DNA of 64,000 nt from Enterobacter hormaechei subsp. xiangfangensis (GTDB lineage: Bacteria; Pseudomonadota; Gammaproteobacteria; Enterobacterales; Enterobacteriaceae), in assembly GCF_001729785.1 (NCBI RefSeq), contig NZ_CP017183.1, positions 1,922,001-1,986,000 on the forward strand. Reading direction: 5' to 3'. Below the pieces are notes generated by a model. It was given only the letters and a program-made list of their open reading frames with translations, made no database searches and was not told the origin of the DNA. Within the stretch, counting starts at the first letter, position 1. Every line of letters begins with the position of its first letter. Position numbers and translations under genes: made by a program. Positions 55,454-63,526 of the stretch are shown in pieces.

Positions 55454-55692
55454 ACGCCATCCCATTGTTTTTGTTTTACCCCGTTACGCTCCCATAAGGG
55501 AAAGCTATCGCCAAATAAGAAATCGTTCTTTGCTATGAGAAAAAAAGCATGAGTGAACAAGGTGTTAAAGAAGAGAGCAGACGGCGGGGCGCTATTTGCA
55601 GATCCTGCACATCGACAGTGGATTTTGATATTTCCCCCGGGCGCAATTTGGGTGTTTAACTGAGGACAGGTTAAGCGAGAAGGGTAATGACG

Positions 55693-55860
55693 ATGAAAAA
55701 ATGGATAAGCACGTTACGGCGGTTTTTTGCGCCCCGACCAGCGAATGCGGAGAACAGCGCGCAACGTGTTCTTGAGTCAATACTGCCTGTCGCCAGCCTG
55801 TATGGCGTGGACGTAGCCAACATCGACCCGGAGTGGTTCCATGATAAAACGTCACGCTGA
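55693..55860 (+). CDS. Small hypothetical protein (55 residues)
   Basis: An ORF of 55 codons with a strong AAGGG site eight bases before its ATG. The product has a basic N-terminal part (KKWISTLRRFFAPRP) and an acidic C-terminal part (YGVDVANIDPEWFHDKT). I do not recognise the family. It lies in the 550-base gap between the ABC operon and the DUF1996 gene, read toward the latter. It could be a real small protein; codon use looks normal for the region. Confidence 0.45.
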   Translation: MKKWISTLRRFFAPRPANAENSAQRVLESILPVASLYGVDVANIDPEWFHDKTSR

Positions 55861-55924
55861 ACTGCGCCGGACGCGCGAAATGTACTGGAATGAGTTGTGC
55901 GTGGTGTCTGTAAAGCGAGGATGA
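55841..55924 (+). CDS. Possible 27-residue overlapping ORF
   Basis: ATGATAAAACGTCACGCTGA opens a 27-codon frame that overlaps the end of the 55-residue ORF by 20 bases in another frame (product starts MIKRHAELRRTREMYWNELC). The overlap is the kind seen in coupled genes, but length and lack of recognised family leave it doubtful. Confidence 0.25.
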   Translation: MIKRHAELRRTREMYWNELCVVSVKRG

Positions 55925-56004
55925 AGGGAAAAATACCCAGGCTAATCCTCGGTAATTGATGGCCGTTTTGTTACCACTATCTCCTTTCACAGATGGAGAT
56001 AATA

Positions 56005-57411
56005 ATGAAACGGACAGTATTAACCCCCGCGCTTTCTGCCACCGCACTTCTGCTTACCATGCAGGCGGCACACGCTGGTCCACAGGCACATGTTGTATGC
56101 AGTTATTCCCACACCCTCGGCGATGATGCCATTATGATGTTCGGCATGCCCAACGAGGCTATGCTGCACGATTTTTTTGGTAACGTGCATACGGATGCTT
56201 ACTCCAGCCGTGAATCGCTGCGTACCCAGGAAAAGACCACCTGCGATAACAAAGCAGACAGCTCGGCCTACTGGGCTCCGTCGCTAAAATTGCCGGACGG
56301 AACGGTGGTCAAACCCGCCTATCAAAAAACCTATTATCAAGCATCGAACGTTGACGCCTGGCCGCTGCACCCGTTCCCGGCGGGGCTGTCGCTGCTTGCG
56401 GGCGATCACCACGGCACCGCGCCAAATCCGCATATCACCTTTTTATGCGCCAATGGCAAGGGTTACACCACCAGAACGGGTGAAGTCTGCGGCTTACGCA
56501 AGGCGAAGGATGCCGTGCAGTTTAATATCGGCATTCAGTTCCCGAACTGCTGGGACGGGGTCAACCTGAAGCCCGCCCACGGCCTGGCTAACGCCACCTA
56601 CGATACGAAAGGACAGTGTCCGTCCGCCTTCCCGGTGAAGATCCCGACGGTGAACATGAATATTGCGTACGTGCTCCCGACAATTAGCTCTCTGGATACC
56701 AGTAAAGTCCAGCTTTCCCTCGACCCCATCATGCATGGCAGTGAGCGTGAAGAGCGGTGGGGTAGCCTGTATACGGCACATGCTGACTTCATGAACGGCT
56801 GGACGGAAGATGCCGCGCGCTTTATGACCGACCTGTGCATGAACCGCGGAATGGATTGCGGCACCACCGTGCCATATGGTTATTCAAAAGCGAAGGCCAA
56901 CGTCTGGCTCAGCAGCATGGAACCCGCACTTTCACAGCCCGATCCCCAGGTCTTACTGGTGCAGGATAACTGGAAGAACGGTGGACGCACGAAAAACAGC
57001 GAAACATTGTCGCTGGTGAAGTTCCACATTCCACCGCTGCCTGCCGGACAGGATCCTGCCCTGTTCAAATACCGCGTAAGAATTTTTGGCGGGAAAGTGG
57101 AAACCAACGGCGCGGATCAAATTTTCTTCTATCCGGCGAGTAACGACTGGGATCCGGCCACCGTAAGCTGGCATTCACGACCGTCCTGCAACTACCGCTC
57201 GGATGCGGTGCTTTACCTGAACCACTCCCGCGAATACCGGATGGTGGACGTGGATAAAGCGGTGCGTAAGGCGCTGGCAGAAGGGAAGACCGAAATTTCG
57301 TGGTATATCGGCGGCGATCGTCAGGGAAATCACTATCAGTTTGAGACGGGCTCATCTCCCCAAAGCTTGATCCTGATGCTGACCGGGTTTAGCAAAACGC
57401 CGGAGATCTGA
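56005..57411 (+). CDS. Secreted DUF1996 domain protein
   Basis: A 468-residue protein with a Sec signal peptide (cleavage after QAAHA). Residues about 30-280 fit DUF1996: DDAIMMFGMPNEAMLHDFFG, SSAYWAPSLKLPDGTVVKPA, FNIGIQFPNCWDGVNLKPAH, and the later GWTEDAARFMTDLCMN. The C-terminal part (about 310-465) looks like a DNRLRE/carbohydrate-binding-type beta-sandwich (WLSSMEPALSQPDPQVLLVQ, YYPAS-like FFYPASNDWDPATVSWHSRP). DUF1996 is best known from fungi and soil bacteria; its function is not known to me. Starting at 56005 puts the signal peptide at the N-terminus; the frame extends 12 bases upstream. Confidence 0.78.
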   Translation: MKRTVLTPALSATALLLTMQAAHAGPQAHVVCSYSHTLGDDAIMMFGMPNEAMLHDFFGNVHTDAYSSRESLRTQEKTTCDNKADSSAYWAPSLKLPDGTVVKPAYQKTYYQASNVDAWPLHPFPAGLSLLAGDHHGTAPNPHITFLCANGKGYTTRTGEVCGLRKAKDAVQFNIGIQFPNCWDGVNLKPAHGLANATYDTKGQCPSAFPVKIPTVNMNIAYVLPTISSLDTSKVQLSLDPIMHGSEREERWGSLYTAHADFMNGWTEDAARFMTDLCMNRGMDCGTTVPYGYSKAKANVWLSSMEPALSQPDPQVLLVQDNWKNGGRTKNSETLSLVKFHIPPLPAGQDPALFKYRVRIFGGKVETNGADQIFFYPASNDWDPATVSWHSRPSCNYRSDAVLYLNHSREYRMVDVDKAVRKALAEGKTEISWYIGGDRQGNHYQFETGSSPQSLILMLTGFSKTPEI

Positions 57412-57434
57412 TATCAGGTAGCAAAAGGCATTCA

Positions 57435-57467
57435 TAAAAAAAGCACCGGGGAGCCCGGTGCTTTTTC
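57435..57467. terminator. Bidirectional terminator between DUF1996 and the acidic small gene
   Basis: AAAAAAAGCACCGGG-GAG-CCCGGTGCTTTTT is a perfect stem with A and T runs on either side, between two convergent genes. Its position just after the stop of the 46-codon ORF supports that ORF as a real gene. Confidence 0.88.
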
Positions 57468-57468
57468 T

Positions 57469-57609
57469 TCAGATCTTGCAGGCATCGCCGCAGTCGTCAT
57501 CGGCGACAATCGCCTGGGCTTTTTTATCCGCATCGTCGAGACGTTCCGCGTTGCGCTCTTCTGCTTCATCCAGCCCGTTAAAGACTAAGTTATCGAGATC
57601 AATTTCCAT
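57469..57609 (-). CDS. Acidic small protein (46 residues)
   Basis: A 46-codon ORF that is too short for standard ORF lists. It has a strong AGGTGG ribosome-binding site and its own terminator. The product is very acidic (MEIDLDNLVFNGLDEAEERN in the first half, then VADDDCGDACKI at the end), predicted helical with two Cys near the C-terminus. I do not recognise the family. A peptide with a leader-like acidic helix and a short Cys-containing tail could be a metal-binding, regulatory or modified peptide; there is no evidence which. Confidence 0.6.
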   Translation of the reverse strand: MEIDLDNLVFNGLDEAEERNAERLDDADKKAQAIVADDDCGDACKI

Positions 57610-57734
57610 GTGCCACCTGCGTTATTCAGTTTTTGATACTGGCACAGTATAAGTCAAAAAAAGCGGGCCAGGCACCCTTCAGCACATATGGATAATCCCT
57701 GCCATACTCAGTGCTTTATTGCTGAGGAAAGCCG

Positions 57735-58517
57735 ATGATTACACTCTGTAAAACCTGCGGTACCGCTTACGATGAACAGCCCAAAAACTGCCCTATTTGC
57801 GACGATGAGCGCCAGTATGTCCCGGTGACGGGCCAGGCATGGACGGACTTCGACAGCCTTACGACCACGCACACCAACAAATGGCAACAGCTGGAGCCGC
57901 AGCTGTTCAGCATCAAAACCGTTCCCGCTTTTGCCATCAACCAGCGCGCGCTTCTGCTGCGTACGCCACAGGGCAATGTTCTGTGGGACTGCATCGCCAA
58001 TCTTGACCCGGCGACCAGAGCGTTAGTTGACGCGCTCGGGGGCATCAGCGCGATCGCGATTTCGCACCCGCATTACTACACCACCATGCAGGAGTGGGCC
58101 GCCGCGTTTAACGCGCCGATCTACCTGCACGCCAGCGATCGGCAGTGGGTGATGCGTGACAGCCCGGCGATACGCTTCTGGGAGGAGGACGCCCTGGAGA
58201 TTATGCCTTTGGTGACTCTGCTGCGGCTGGGCGGGCATTTTGCAGGCGGCACGGTGCTGCACTGGCAGTCAGGCGACGGCGTGCTGCTGGCCGGTGATAT
58301 TTTGCAGGTTACACCCGGAAAAGACGCCGTGTCGTTTATGTGGAGTTATCCGAATATGCTGCCGCTGCCTGCCCGCACCGTTGAGTCGTTGATCGGCCGA
58401 CTGACCGGGAAAACGTACCAGCGCCTGTACGGGGCCTTTGAAGGACAGAACATCCCGGTGAACGCAGATGAGATCGTGCAGCGGTCGGGCCAGAAATATA
58501 TTGCTTGTCTCCGCTAA
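57735..58517 (+). CDS. Zinc-ribbon plus metallo-beta-lactamase-fold protein
   Basis: A 260-residue protein with an N-terminal rubredoxin-like zinc ribbon (CKTCGTAYDEQPKNCPICDD, four Cys) and a metallo-beta-lactamase fold (about 45-250). The usual HxHxDH metal motif is altered to HPHYYT (AISHPHYYTTMQEW), while GGHFAGGTVLHW and LLAGDILQVTPG keep later ligand positions. So metal binding at one site may be lost or changed. The protein probably acts on a thioester, nucleotide or glyoxalase-like substrate, or is no longer a hydrolase. It is divergent from the acidic 46-residue gene and 72 bases ahead of the carbonic anhydrase gene. Confidence 0.78.
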   Translation: MITLCKTCGTAYDEQPKNCPICDDERQYVPVTGQAWTDFDSLTTTHTNKWQQLEPQLFSIKTVPAFAINQRALLLRTPQGNVLWDCIANLDPATRALVDALGGISAIAISHPHYYTTMQEWAAAFNAPIYLHASDRQWVMRDSPAIRFWEEDALEIMPLVTLLRLGGHFAGGTVLHWQSGDGVLLAGDILQVTPGKDAVSFMWSYPNMLPLPARTVESLIGRLTGKTYQRLYGAFEGQNIPVNADEIVQRSGQKYIACLR

Positions 58518-58589
58518 GACGCGGTGGTTAAATTTTACGAGTGTGATCGCGATCATACCTAAACTAAAACAGATAAAAGAGAAATGGCT

Positions 58590-59225
58590 ATGCAACATAT
58601 CATTGAAGGTTTTCTCAGCTTTCAAAAAGAGATTTTCCCGCAACGTAAAGAGCTTTTTCGTAGTTTAGCGTCCAGTCAGAATCCCAAAGCGCTGTTTATC
58701 TCCTGCTCCGACAGCCGTCTGGTTCCGGAACTGGTTACGCAACAGGAGCCAGGACAGCTCTTTGTCATTCGAAACGCGGGCAACATTGTGCCTCCGTTCG
58801 GGCCGGAGCCTGGCGGTGTCTCTGCGACCATCGAATATGCGGTCGTGGCCCTGGGCGTGACCGATATCGTTATTTGCGGCCACTCCAACTGCGGCGCGAT
58901 GAAGGCGATTGCTGACAACGCCGATCTGGAGCCGATGCCGGCCGTTTCCCACTGGCTGCGCTATTCTGATGCGGCAAAAGCGGTGGTGGAGAAGAAAACC
59001 TGGGATAAGCCAATCGATAAAGTGAATGCGATGGTGCAGGAAAACGTCTTTGCGCAGCTGAGCAACATCAAGACCCATCCGTCGGTGGCGGTAGGCCTGC
59101 GCAACAATGCCATTCGCCTGCACGGCTGGGTATATGACATCGAAAGCGGCAAAATCCTTGCCCTGGACAAGAACACTAAATCGTTCGTGTCGTTGTCGGA
59201 AAACCCGGAAGTCTTCTTCGAGTAA
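58590..59225 (+). CDS. Beta-carbonic anhydrase, CynT-like
   Basis: A 211-residue beta-class carbonic anhydrase. Zinc ligands and catalytic dyad are in [15 protein letters not shown] and [15 protein letters not shown], with [20 protein letters not shown] between. It is closer in remembered sequence to E. coli CynT (219 residues) than to Can, but no cyanase (cynS) or cynX is adjacent. It interconverts CO2 and bicarbonate. The ATG at 58590 is chosen for spacing to GAGA; another ATG lies six bases upstream. Confidence 0.88.
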   Translation: MQHIIEGFLSFQKEIFPQRKELFRSLASSQNPKALFISCSDSRLVPELVTQQEPGQLFVIRNAGNIVPPFGPEPGGVSATIEYAVVALGVTDIVICGHSNCGAMKAIADNADLEPMPAVSHWLRYSDAAKAVVEKKTWDKPIDKVNAMVQENVFAQLSNIKTHPSVAVGLRNNAIRLHGWVYDIESGKILALDKNTKSFVSLSENPEVFFE

Positions 59226-59253
59226 TCCGACACCGCAGGGCAGGGAAGCCCTG

Positions 59254-60849
59254 TTAAAACTCCATGTAAGGTAACTTCCTTCGCACGCCCGACGCAGGTT
59301 TTCCAGCTGCTTCCGCCATCGCTTTACCAATTTCAGCGCACTCAGACAAACCCTGAACAAACGGATGATCGTGCATCAGCCAGGGGATCGCCCCAAAAGC
59401 GATACGCCCCCGCAGTGATGCCGGCGCCAGCAACGTATAGTCTTCTCCCACGTCCGGAACGTCATCGCCGGTTCCCGCAAGCTGTTTACGCAGGGTGGGG
59501 AAGGGAATGTCCTTGTTTCTGAGCGGCTTTTGTCCGCGCGCGTCGATAAACACGTCGAAGCGGTAACTTTTTTTTGCCGTGGTGATGACGGTCTGATCGC
59601 TGCCGATATCCAGATCGTAATCATCACCGAGTGCGACCACGCTAATGATCCCTGCCTCGCGCAGCGCCAGTAACCGGCGGATAGACTGCGGTGGAATGGC
59701 GGCATAATTATCGATAAACACACGCTCCAGCCCGGATTTAAACCGCTCTCTGTCATGCTCATTGAGTGAAGGGACGATGGCCTGTACCACTTCATGCAGA
59801 CGAAGCACGGTATAGCGCCAGGCAACGGTGCGTTTTTCGCGCTTGTTGCGCTCCACTTCTTTCAGATTCGCTTCGGCCCAGGTGAAAGGACCGTGCTTTT
59901 TACGATCCTCAAACCAGGCATCACGGAGCGTGTCGGCATTCAGCGTGCCGAGCGCTATCGCCTGACACCATCGCGGATCGGCCAGCTCAAGCTCTTTCAC
60001 CATCAGCGCAAAGATGCGGTCAAGCAGCCCATCCGGGCCTTTGTCGATTTCGCTTGCCACCACACAATCCGTTAACACCGACAGTGGTTCATAAGGGATA
60101 GGGCAGTAAAAATCGGCCTCCGGCAGAACGCCCGTGCGGGACATCAGCATGATTTTTAGCCCTTCGCTGCCTTTATTGACAACGAACTGCTTCCCGCTAA
60201 ACCGGCCATGCTGCATCACAACCGCCATTGCAGCGTCCAGCCCGCTGAGGGAGGTACCCATGATCCCCACCTCACAGGCTCGGACCTCCGCGTCCATCAG
60301 CCCTGACCATGGGCTTGGGAAATATGCGCGGGTGGTTTCATCTTCATCAGGCCAGACGTGGCCGGTGGCAACAACCGCAAGATCAAACCGCCTTGAGAAA
60401 GGGGCATCGTTCACTGAAAGGGCCACGCCGTCTGCATCAGCCTTAATATCAGTGACTTCTGCGTTGGGGTGAACCTCGATATGAAACCCAGCCTTTTTCG
60501 CCTCGGCAGCGACAGCGAGAAACCGGTCGTGGAAATATTCACCCAGCAGAATACGGGGCAGAAATTGCCGGTCGTGCAGCTTCTCACTGTCGACGTTATA
60601 GCGGGCAAGGCGGGCCGCATTCTGCTGTTTGAGCCAGTCCAGGTAAGTGATGAAAATGGGCGGTATTTCAATACTGGCGATGTTCGCCAGCATCAGCCGG
60701 GAATTATCCTCGTCGCTGTAGGGCATTCCGACACCGGGTTGGTCTGCCTTTTCGAAAACGGTGATCGAAAGCGGCGCTGCGTTGTTAAGAAGTGAGTAAA
60801 AGGTGTAAATCCCTGTTGGGCCTGAGCCGATAATGGCGATTTTTTTCAT
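59254..60849 (-). CDS. ydhS: FAD/NAD(P)-binding protein YdhS
   Basis: A 531-residue flavoprotein similar to E. coli YdhS (534) from start to end: dinucleotide-binding GSGPTGIYTFYSLL, FEKADQPGVGMPYSDEDNSR, MLANIASIEIPPIF, FDLAVVATGHVWPDEDETTR, GIMGTSLSGLDAAMAV and FVDARG-like FIDARGQKPL. The second nucleotide-binding domain is as in FAD/NAD(P) monooxygenase-like proteins. The reaction is unknown. It is convergent with the carbonic anhydrase gene, 28 bases between the stops. Confidence 0.9.
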   Translation of the reverse strand: MKKIAIIGSGPTGIYTFYSLLNNAAPLSITVFEKADQPGVGMPYSDEDNSRLMLANIASIEIPPIFITYLDWLKQQNAARLARYNVDSEKLHDRQFLPRILLGEYFHDRFLAVAAEAKKAGFHIEVHPNAEVTDIKADADGVALSVNDAPFSRRFDLAVVATGHVWPDEDETTRAYFPSPWSGLMDAEVRACEVGIMGTSLSGLDAAMAVVMQHGRFSGKQFVVNKGSEGLKIMLMSRTGVLPEADFYCPIPYEPLSVLTDCVVASEIDKGPDGLLDRIFALMVKELELADPRWCQAIALGTLNADTLRDAWFEDRKKHGPFTWAEANLKEVERNKREKRTVAWRYTVLRLHEVVQAIVPSLNEHDRERFKSGLERVFIDNYAAIPPQSIRRLLALREAGIISVVALGDDYDLDIGSDQTVITTAKKSYRFDVFIDARGQKPLRNKDIPFPTLRKQLAGTGDDVPDVGEDYTLLAPASLRGRIAFGAIPWLMHDHPFVQGLSECAEIGKAMAEAAGKPASGVRRKLPYMEF

Positions 60850-61149
60850 CGAAAGCGTTCCTGCGTTTCTGAACCATACAACAAGCGTAGCAGGAGAAAG
60901 GCTAAGTCATTCAATGAAGGGAGAAATTAAGACGTTTAGAAGAGGGGATGTTGCGCCCCTTCCTGAATTTATGGGAAAGTCAATTCAATTGACCCTACTG
61001 ATTAGATATAATTCTGCCTGATTTTCTGAAAGGAATAACTGTTTGGTCCCAGGTTTATCGATTATCTGTATGTGATAGGGGTTAAAAAAAGAGATAGGAT
61101 ATTTAAATATATAGTGGGGCCAATATTATCCTTATTTTTTATAACTGTG

Positions 61150-61187
61150 AGTGATGGAATAGTCCGTGGCTGGACTATTCCATCACT
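61150..61187. repeat. 16-bp perfect inverted repeat at the T6SS boundary
   Basis: AGTGATGGAATAGTCC (61150-61165) and GGACTATTCCATCACT (61172-61187) are perfectly complementary with a 6-base loop (GTGGCT). There is no T run after it. It might be a recombination or attachment remnant, a protein-binding site or an RNA hairpin. Confidence 0.7.
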
Positions 61188-61274
61188 TCGATAAAGTAAC
61201 AAAATAATCTGGTAGCCAACCTTTGAGCAACTTTTTGTCAGGCTCACAAAAAGCGCGCAAGGGCATTTCGGCAG

Positions 61275-61297
61275 GCCGCTACGCGGCGTTCTTTTTT
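61275..61297 (+). terminator. Terminator-like hairpin upstream of tssB
   Basis: GCCGC-TAC-GCGGC is followed by GTTCTTTTTTATT on the plus strand. It would end a transcript that comes from the left, though no gene on that strand is seen; a small RNA is one possibility. Confidence 0.6.
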
Positions 61298-61445
61298 ATT
61301 CTTATTGGTGGAATATTCTTAAGAAAAGTCAAATTGTAGATCTTTGATCTGAAAAGTTGATTTCAAATAGACATTTGCTCTAATATGGTTTTGTAAAGAA
61401 ACGTCACTCACTTAACATTTATTTCTTTTAAAGAAAGGGATTGCT

Positions 61446-61937
61446 ATGGCCGATTCATTCCAGAATGAGGTGCCCAAGGCACGCATAAACTTAAAGCTGG
61501 CTCTGCATACAGGTGGCGCGCAGAAGAAAATCGAACTGCCGCTTAAACTCCTCACCGTCGGTGATTTCAGTAATGGAAAAGAGAATCGCCCATTATCGGA
61601 AAGGGAGAAAATTAACGTCAATAAAAATAACTTCAACAGCGTACTTTCGGAATTTAACCCGGAAGTGAATCTGACGGTTCCTAACACAATGGCCGGGGAT
61701 GGCTCGGAAGAAAGCATAAAACTGAATTTCTCCGATATTAAGGATTTCGAACCTGAACAGGTTGCCCGCCAGATCCCCCAGCTCCGCGCCATGCTGGCCA
61801 TGCGTAATTTATTACGCGACCTCAAATCCAATCTCCTTGATAACGCTACTTTCAGAAAAGAACTCGAGAAAATTCTCAAAGACCCGGCGCTGTCTCAGGA
61901 ATTACGCGACGAAATGAGTGCACTGGCCCCGAAATAA
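61446..61937 (+). CDS. tssB: T6SS contractile sheath small subunit TssB
   Basis: A 163-residue VipA/TssB protein: FQNEVPKARINLKLALHTGG, ELPLKLLTVGDFSNGKENRP, then LRAMLAMRNLLRDLKSNLLD and FRKELEKIL. With TssC it builds the contractile sheath that drives the Hcp tube. AAGGG lies six bases before the ATG. It heads the visible T6SS genes; tssC follows after 40 bases. Confidence 0.94.
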   Translation: MADSFQNEVPKARINLKLALHTGGAQKKIELPLKLLTVGDFSNGKENRPLSEREKINVNKNNFNSVLSEFNPEVNLTVPNTMAGDGSEESIKLNFSDIKDFEPEQVARQIPQLRAMLAMRNLLRDLKSNLLDNATFRKELEKILKDPALSQELRDEMSALAPK

Positions 61938-61977
61938 GCGGCATGTGTAATTTAATGGATTAACCGGGAATATGCTG

Positions 61978-63513
61978 ATGTCTGTGAATACTGAAACCGC
62001 CTCCGCGCAGGGGCAGACCACCGTACTGGAAAAAGAGGGCGTTTACGCCTCCCTGTTTGAAAAAATCAACCTGACCCCGGCCTCCAGCCTGGGTGATATC
62101 AATGCGTTTCTGGATGACGCCGCGCTTTCTGACGCTCCGGCGGGTGAACGCCTGACGGCGGCGATGCAGGTGTTTATGGACTGCATCCGCAAATCCGGTC
62201 AGCCGGTGGAGAAGCTAGACAAAACGCTGATTGACCACCATATCGCTGAGCTGGATTTCCAGATCAGCCGTCAGCTGGATGCCGTAATGCATCACCATGA
62301 GTTCCAGAAGGTGGAGTCCCTGTGGCGCGGCCTGAAGCAGCTGGTGGACAGCACCGACTACCGCCAGAATGTGAAAACCGAAATTCTGGATGTGTCGAAA
62401 GAAGATCTGCGTCAGGACTTTGAAGACGCGCCGGAACTTATTCAGAGCGGCCTCTACTGGCACACCTATACCGCCGAATACGACACCCCGGGCGGCGAGC
62501 CGATTGGTTCCGTGATTTCATCCTATGAATTTGACGCCAGCCCGCAGGATGTGGCGCTGCTGCGCAACATCTCTAAAGTATCAGCTGCCGCACATATGCC
62601 GTTTATTGGCTCTGTCGGTCCGAAATTCTTCCTGAAAGACTTGATGGAAGAGGTCGCTGCAATTAAGGATATCGGCAACTACTTCGACCGCGCCGAGTAC
62701 ATCAAGTGGAAATCTTTCCGCGACACCGACGACGCCCGCTACATCGGCCTCGTGATGCCGCGCGTGCTGGGGCGTCTGCCGTATGGCCCGGACACCGTAC
62801 CTGTACGCAGCTTTAACTACGTTGAGCAGGTGAAAGGCCCGGATCACGAGAAATACCTGTGGACCAGCGCGTCGTTCTCCTTCGCGTCAAACATGGTGAA
62901 GAGCTTCATCAATAACGGCTGGTGCGTGCAGATCCGTGGCCCGCAGGCGGGCGGGGCGGTGAAAGATCTGCCTATTCATCTGTACGATCTGGGCACCGGC
63001 AACCAGGTGAAAATCCCGTCTGAGGTGATGATCCCGGAGACCCGCGAGTTTGAGTTTGCCAACCTCGGCTTTATTCCGCTCTCGTATTACAAAAACCGCG
63101 ACTATGCCTGCTTCTTCTCGGCGAACTCCGCGCAGAAACCGGCGTTGTACGACACCGCAGATGCCACGGCCAACAGCCGCATCAACGCCCGTCTGCCGTA
63201 CATCTTCCTGCTGTCGCGTATTGCGCACTACCTGAAGCTCATCCAGCGCGAGAACATCGGCACCACCAAGGACCGCCGTCTGCTGGAGCTGGAGCTGAAT
63301 ACCTGGGTGCGTAGTCTGGTGACGGAAATGACCGATCCGGGCGATGAGTTGCAGGCTTCTCATCCGCTGCGTGACGCGAAGGTGGTGGTGGAAGATATCG
63401 AAGACAACCCGGGTTTCTTCCGCGTGAAGCTGTTTGCGGTGCCGCACTTCCAGGTGGAAGGCATGGATGTGAACCTGTCTCTGGTGAGCCAGATGCCGAA
63501 AGCGAAAGCGTAA
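61978..63513 (+). CDS. tssC: T6SS contractile sheath large subunit TssC
   Basis: A 511-residue VipB/TssC protein. Typical stretches are HHEFQKVESLWRGLKQLVDS, LMEEVAAIKDIGNYFDRAEY, WKSFRDTDDARYIGLVMPRV and RIAHYLKLIQRENIGT, ending in FQVEGMDVNLSLVSQMPKAK. It forms the sheath with TssB, and ClpV recycles it after firing. The ATG at 61978 is preferred to the one at 61972 because GGGA lies eight bases upstream. Confidence 0.95.
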   Translation: MSVNTETASAQGQTTVLEKEGVYASLFEKINLTPASSLGDINAFLDDAALSDAPAGERLTAAMQVFMDCIRKSGQPVEKLDKTLIDHHIAELDFQISRQLDAVMHHHEFQKVESLWRGLKQLVDSTDYRQNVKTEILDVSKEDLRQDFEDAPELIQSGLYWHTYTAEYDTPGGEPIGSVISSYEFDASPQDVALLRNISKVSAAAHMPFIGSVGPKFFLKDLMEEVAAIKDIGNYFDRAEYIKWKSFRDTDDARYIGLVMPRVLGRLPYGPDTVPVRSFNYVEQVKGPDHEKYLWTSASFSFASNMVKSFINNGWCVQIRGPQAGGAVKDLPIHLYDLGTGNQVKIPSEVMIPETREFEFANLGFIPLSYYKNRDYACFFSANSAQKPALYDTADATANSRINARLPYIFLLSRIAHYLKLIQRENIGTTKDRRLLELELNTWVRSLVTEMTDPGDELQASHPLRDAKVVVEDIEDNPGFFRVKLFAVPHFQVEGMDVNLSLVSQMPKAKA

Positions 63514-63526
63514 GGCGGTAGCAGGG

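Larger units (their letters stand above)
60850..61445. other. Non-coding stretch between ydhS and the T6SS genes
   Basis: A 596-base AT-rich region without a supported ORF. It holds a 16-base perfect inverted repeat (61150-61187), a smaller CTTTTTGT/ACAAAAAG repeat (61231-61253), and a GC-rich hairpin with T run (61275-61297). These read like the 3' end of a short transcript or a gene remnant, and the boundary of the T6SS island. The promoter of tssB should lie in the last 140 bases. Confidence 0.5.
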
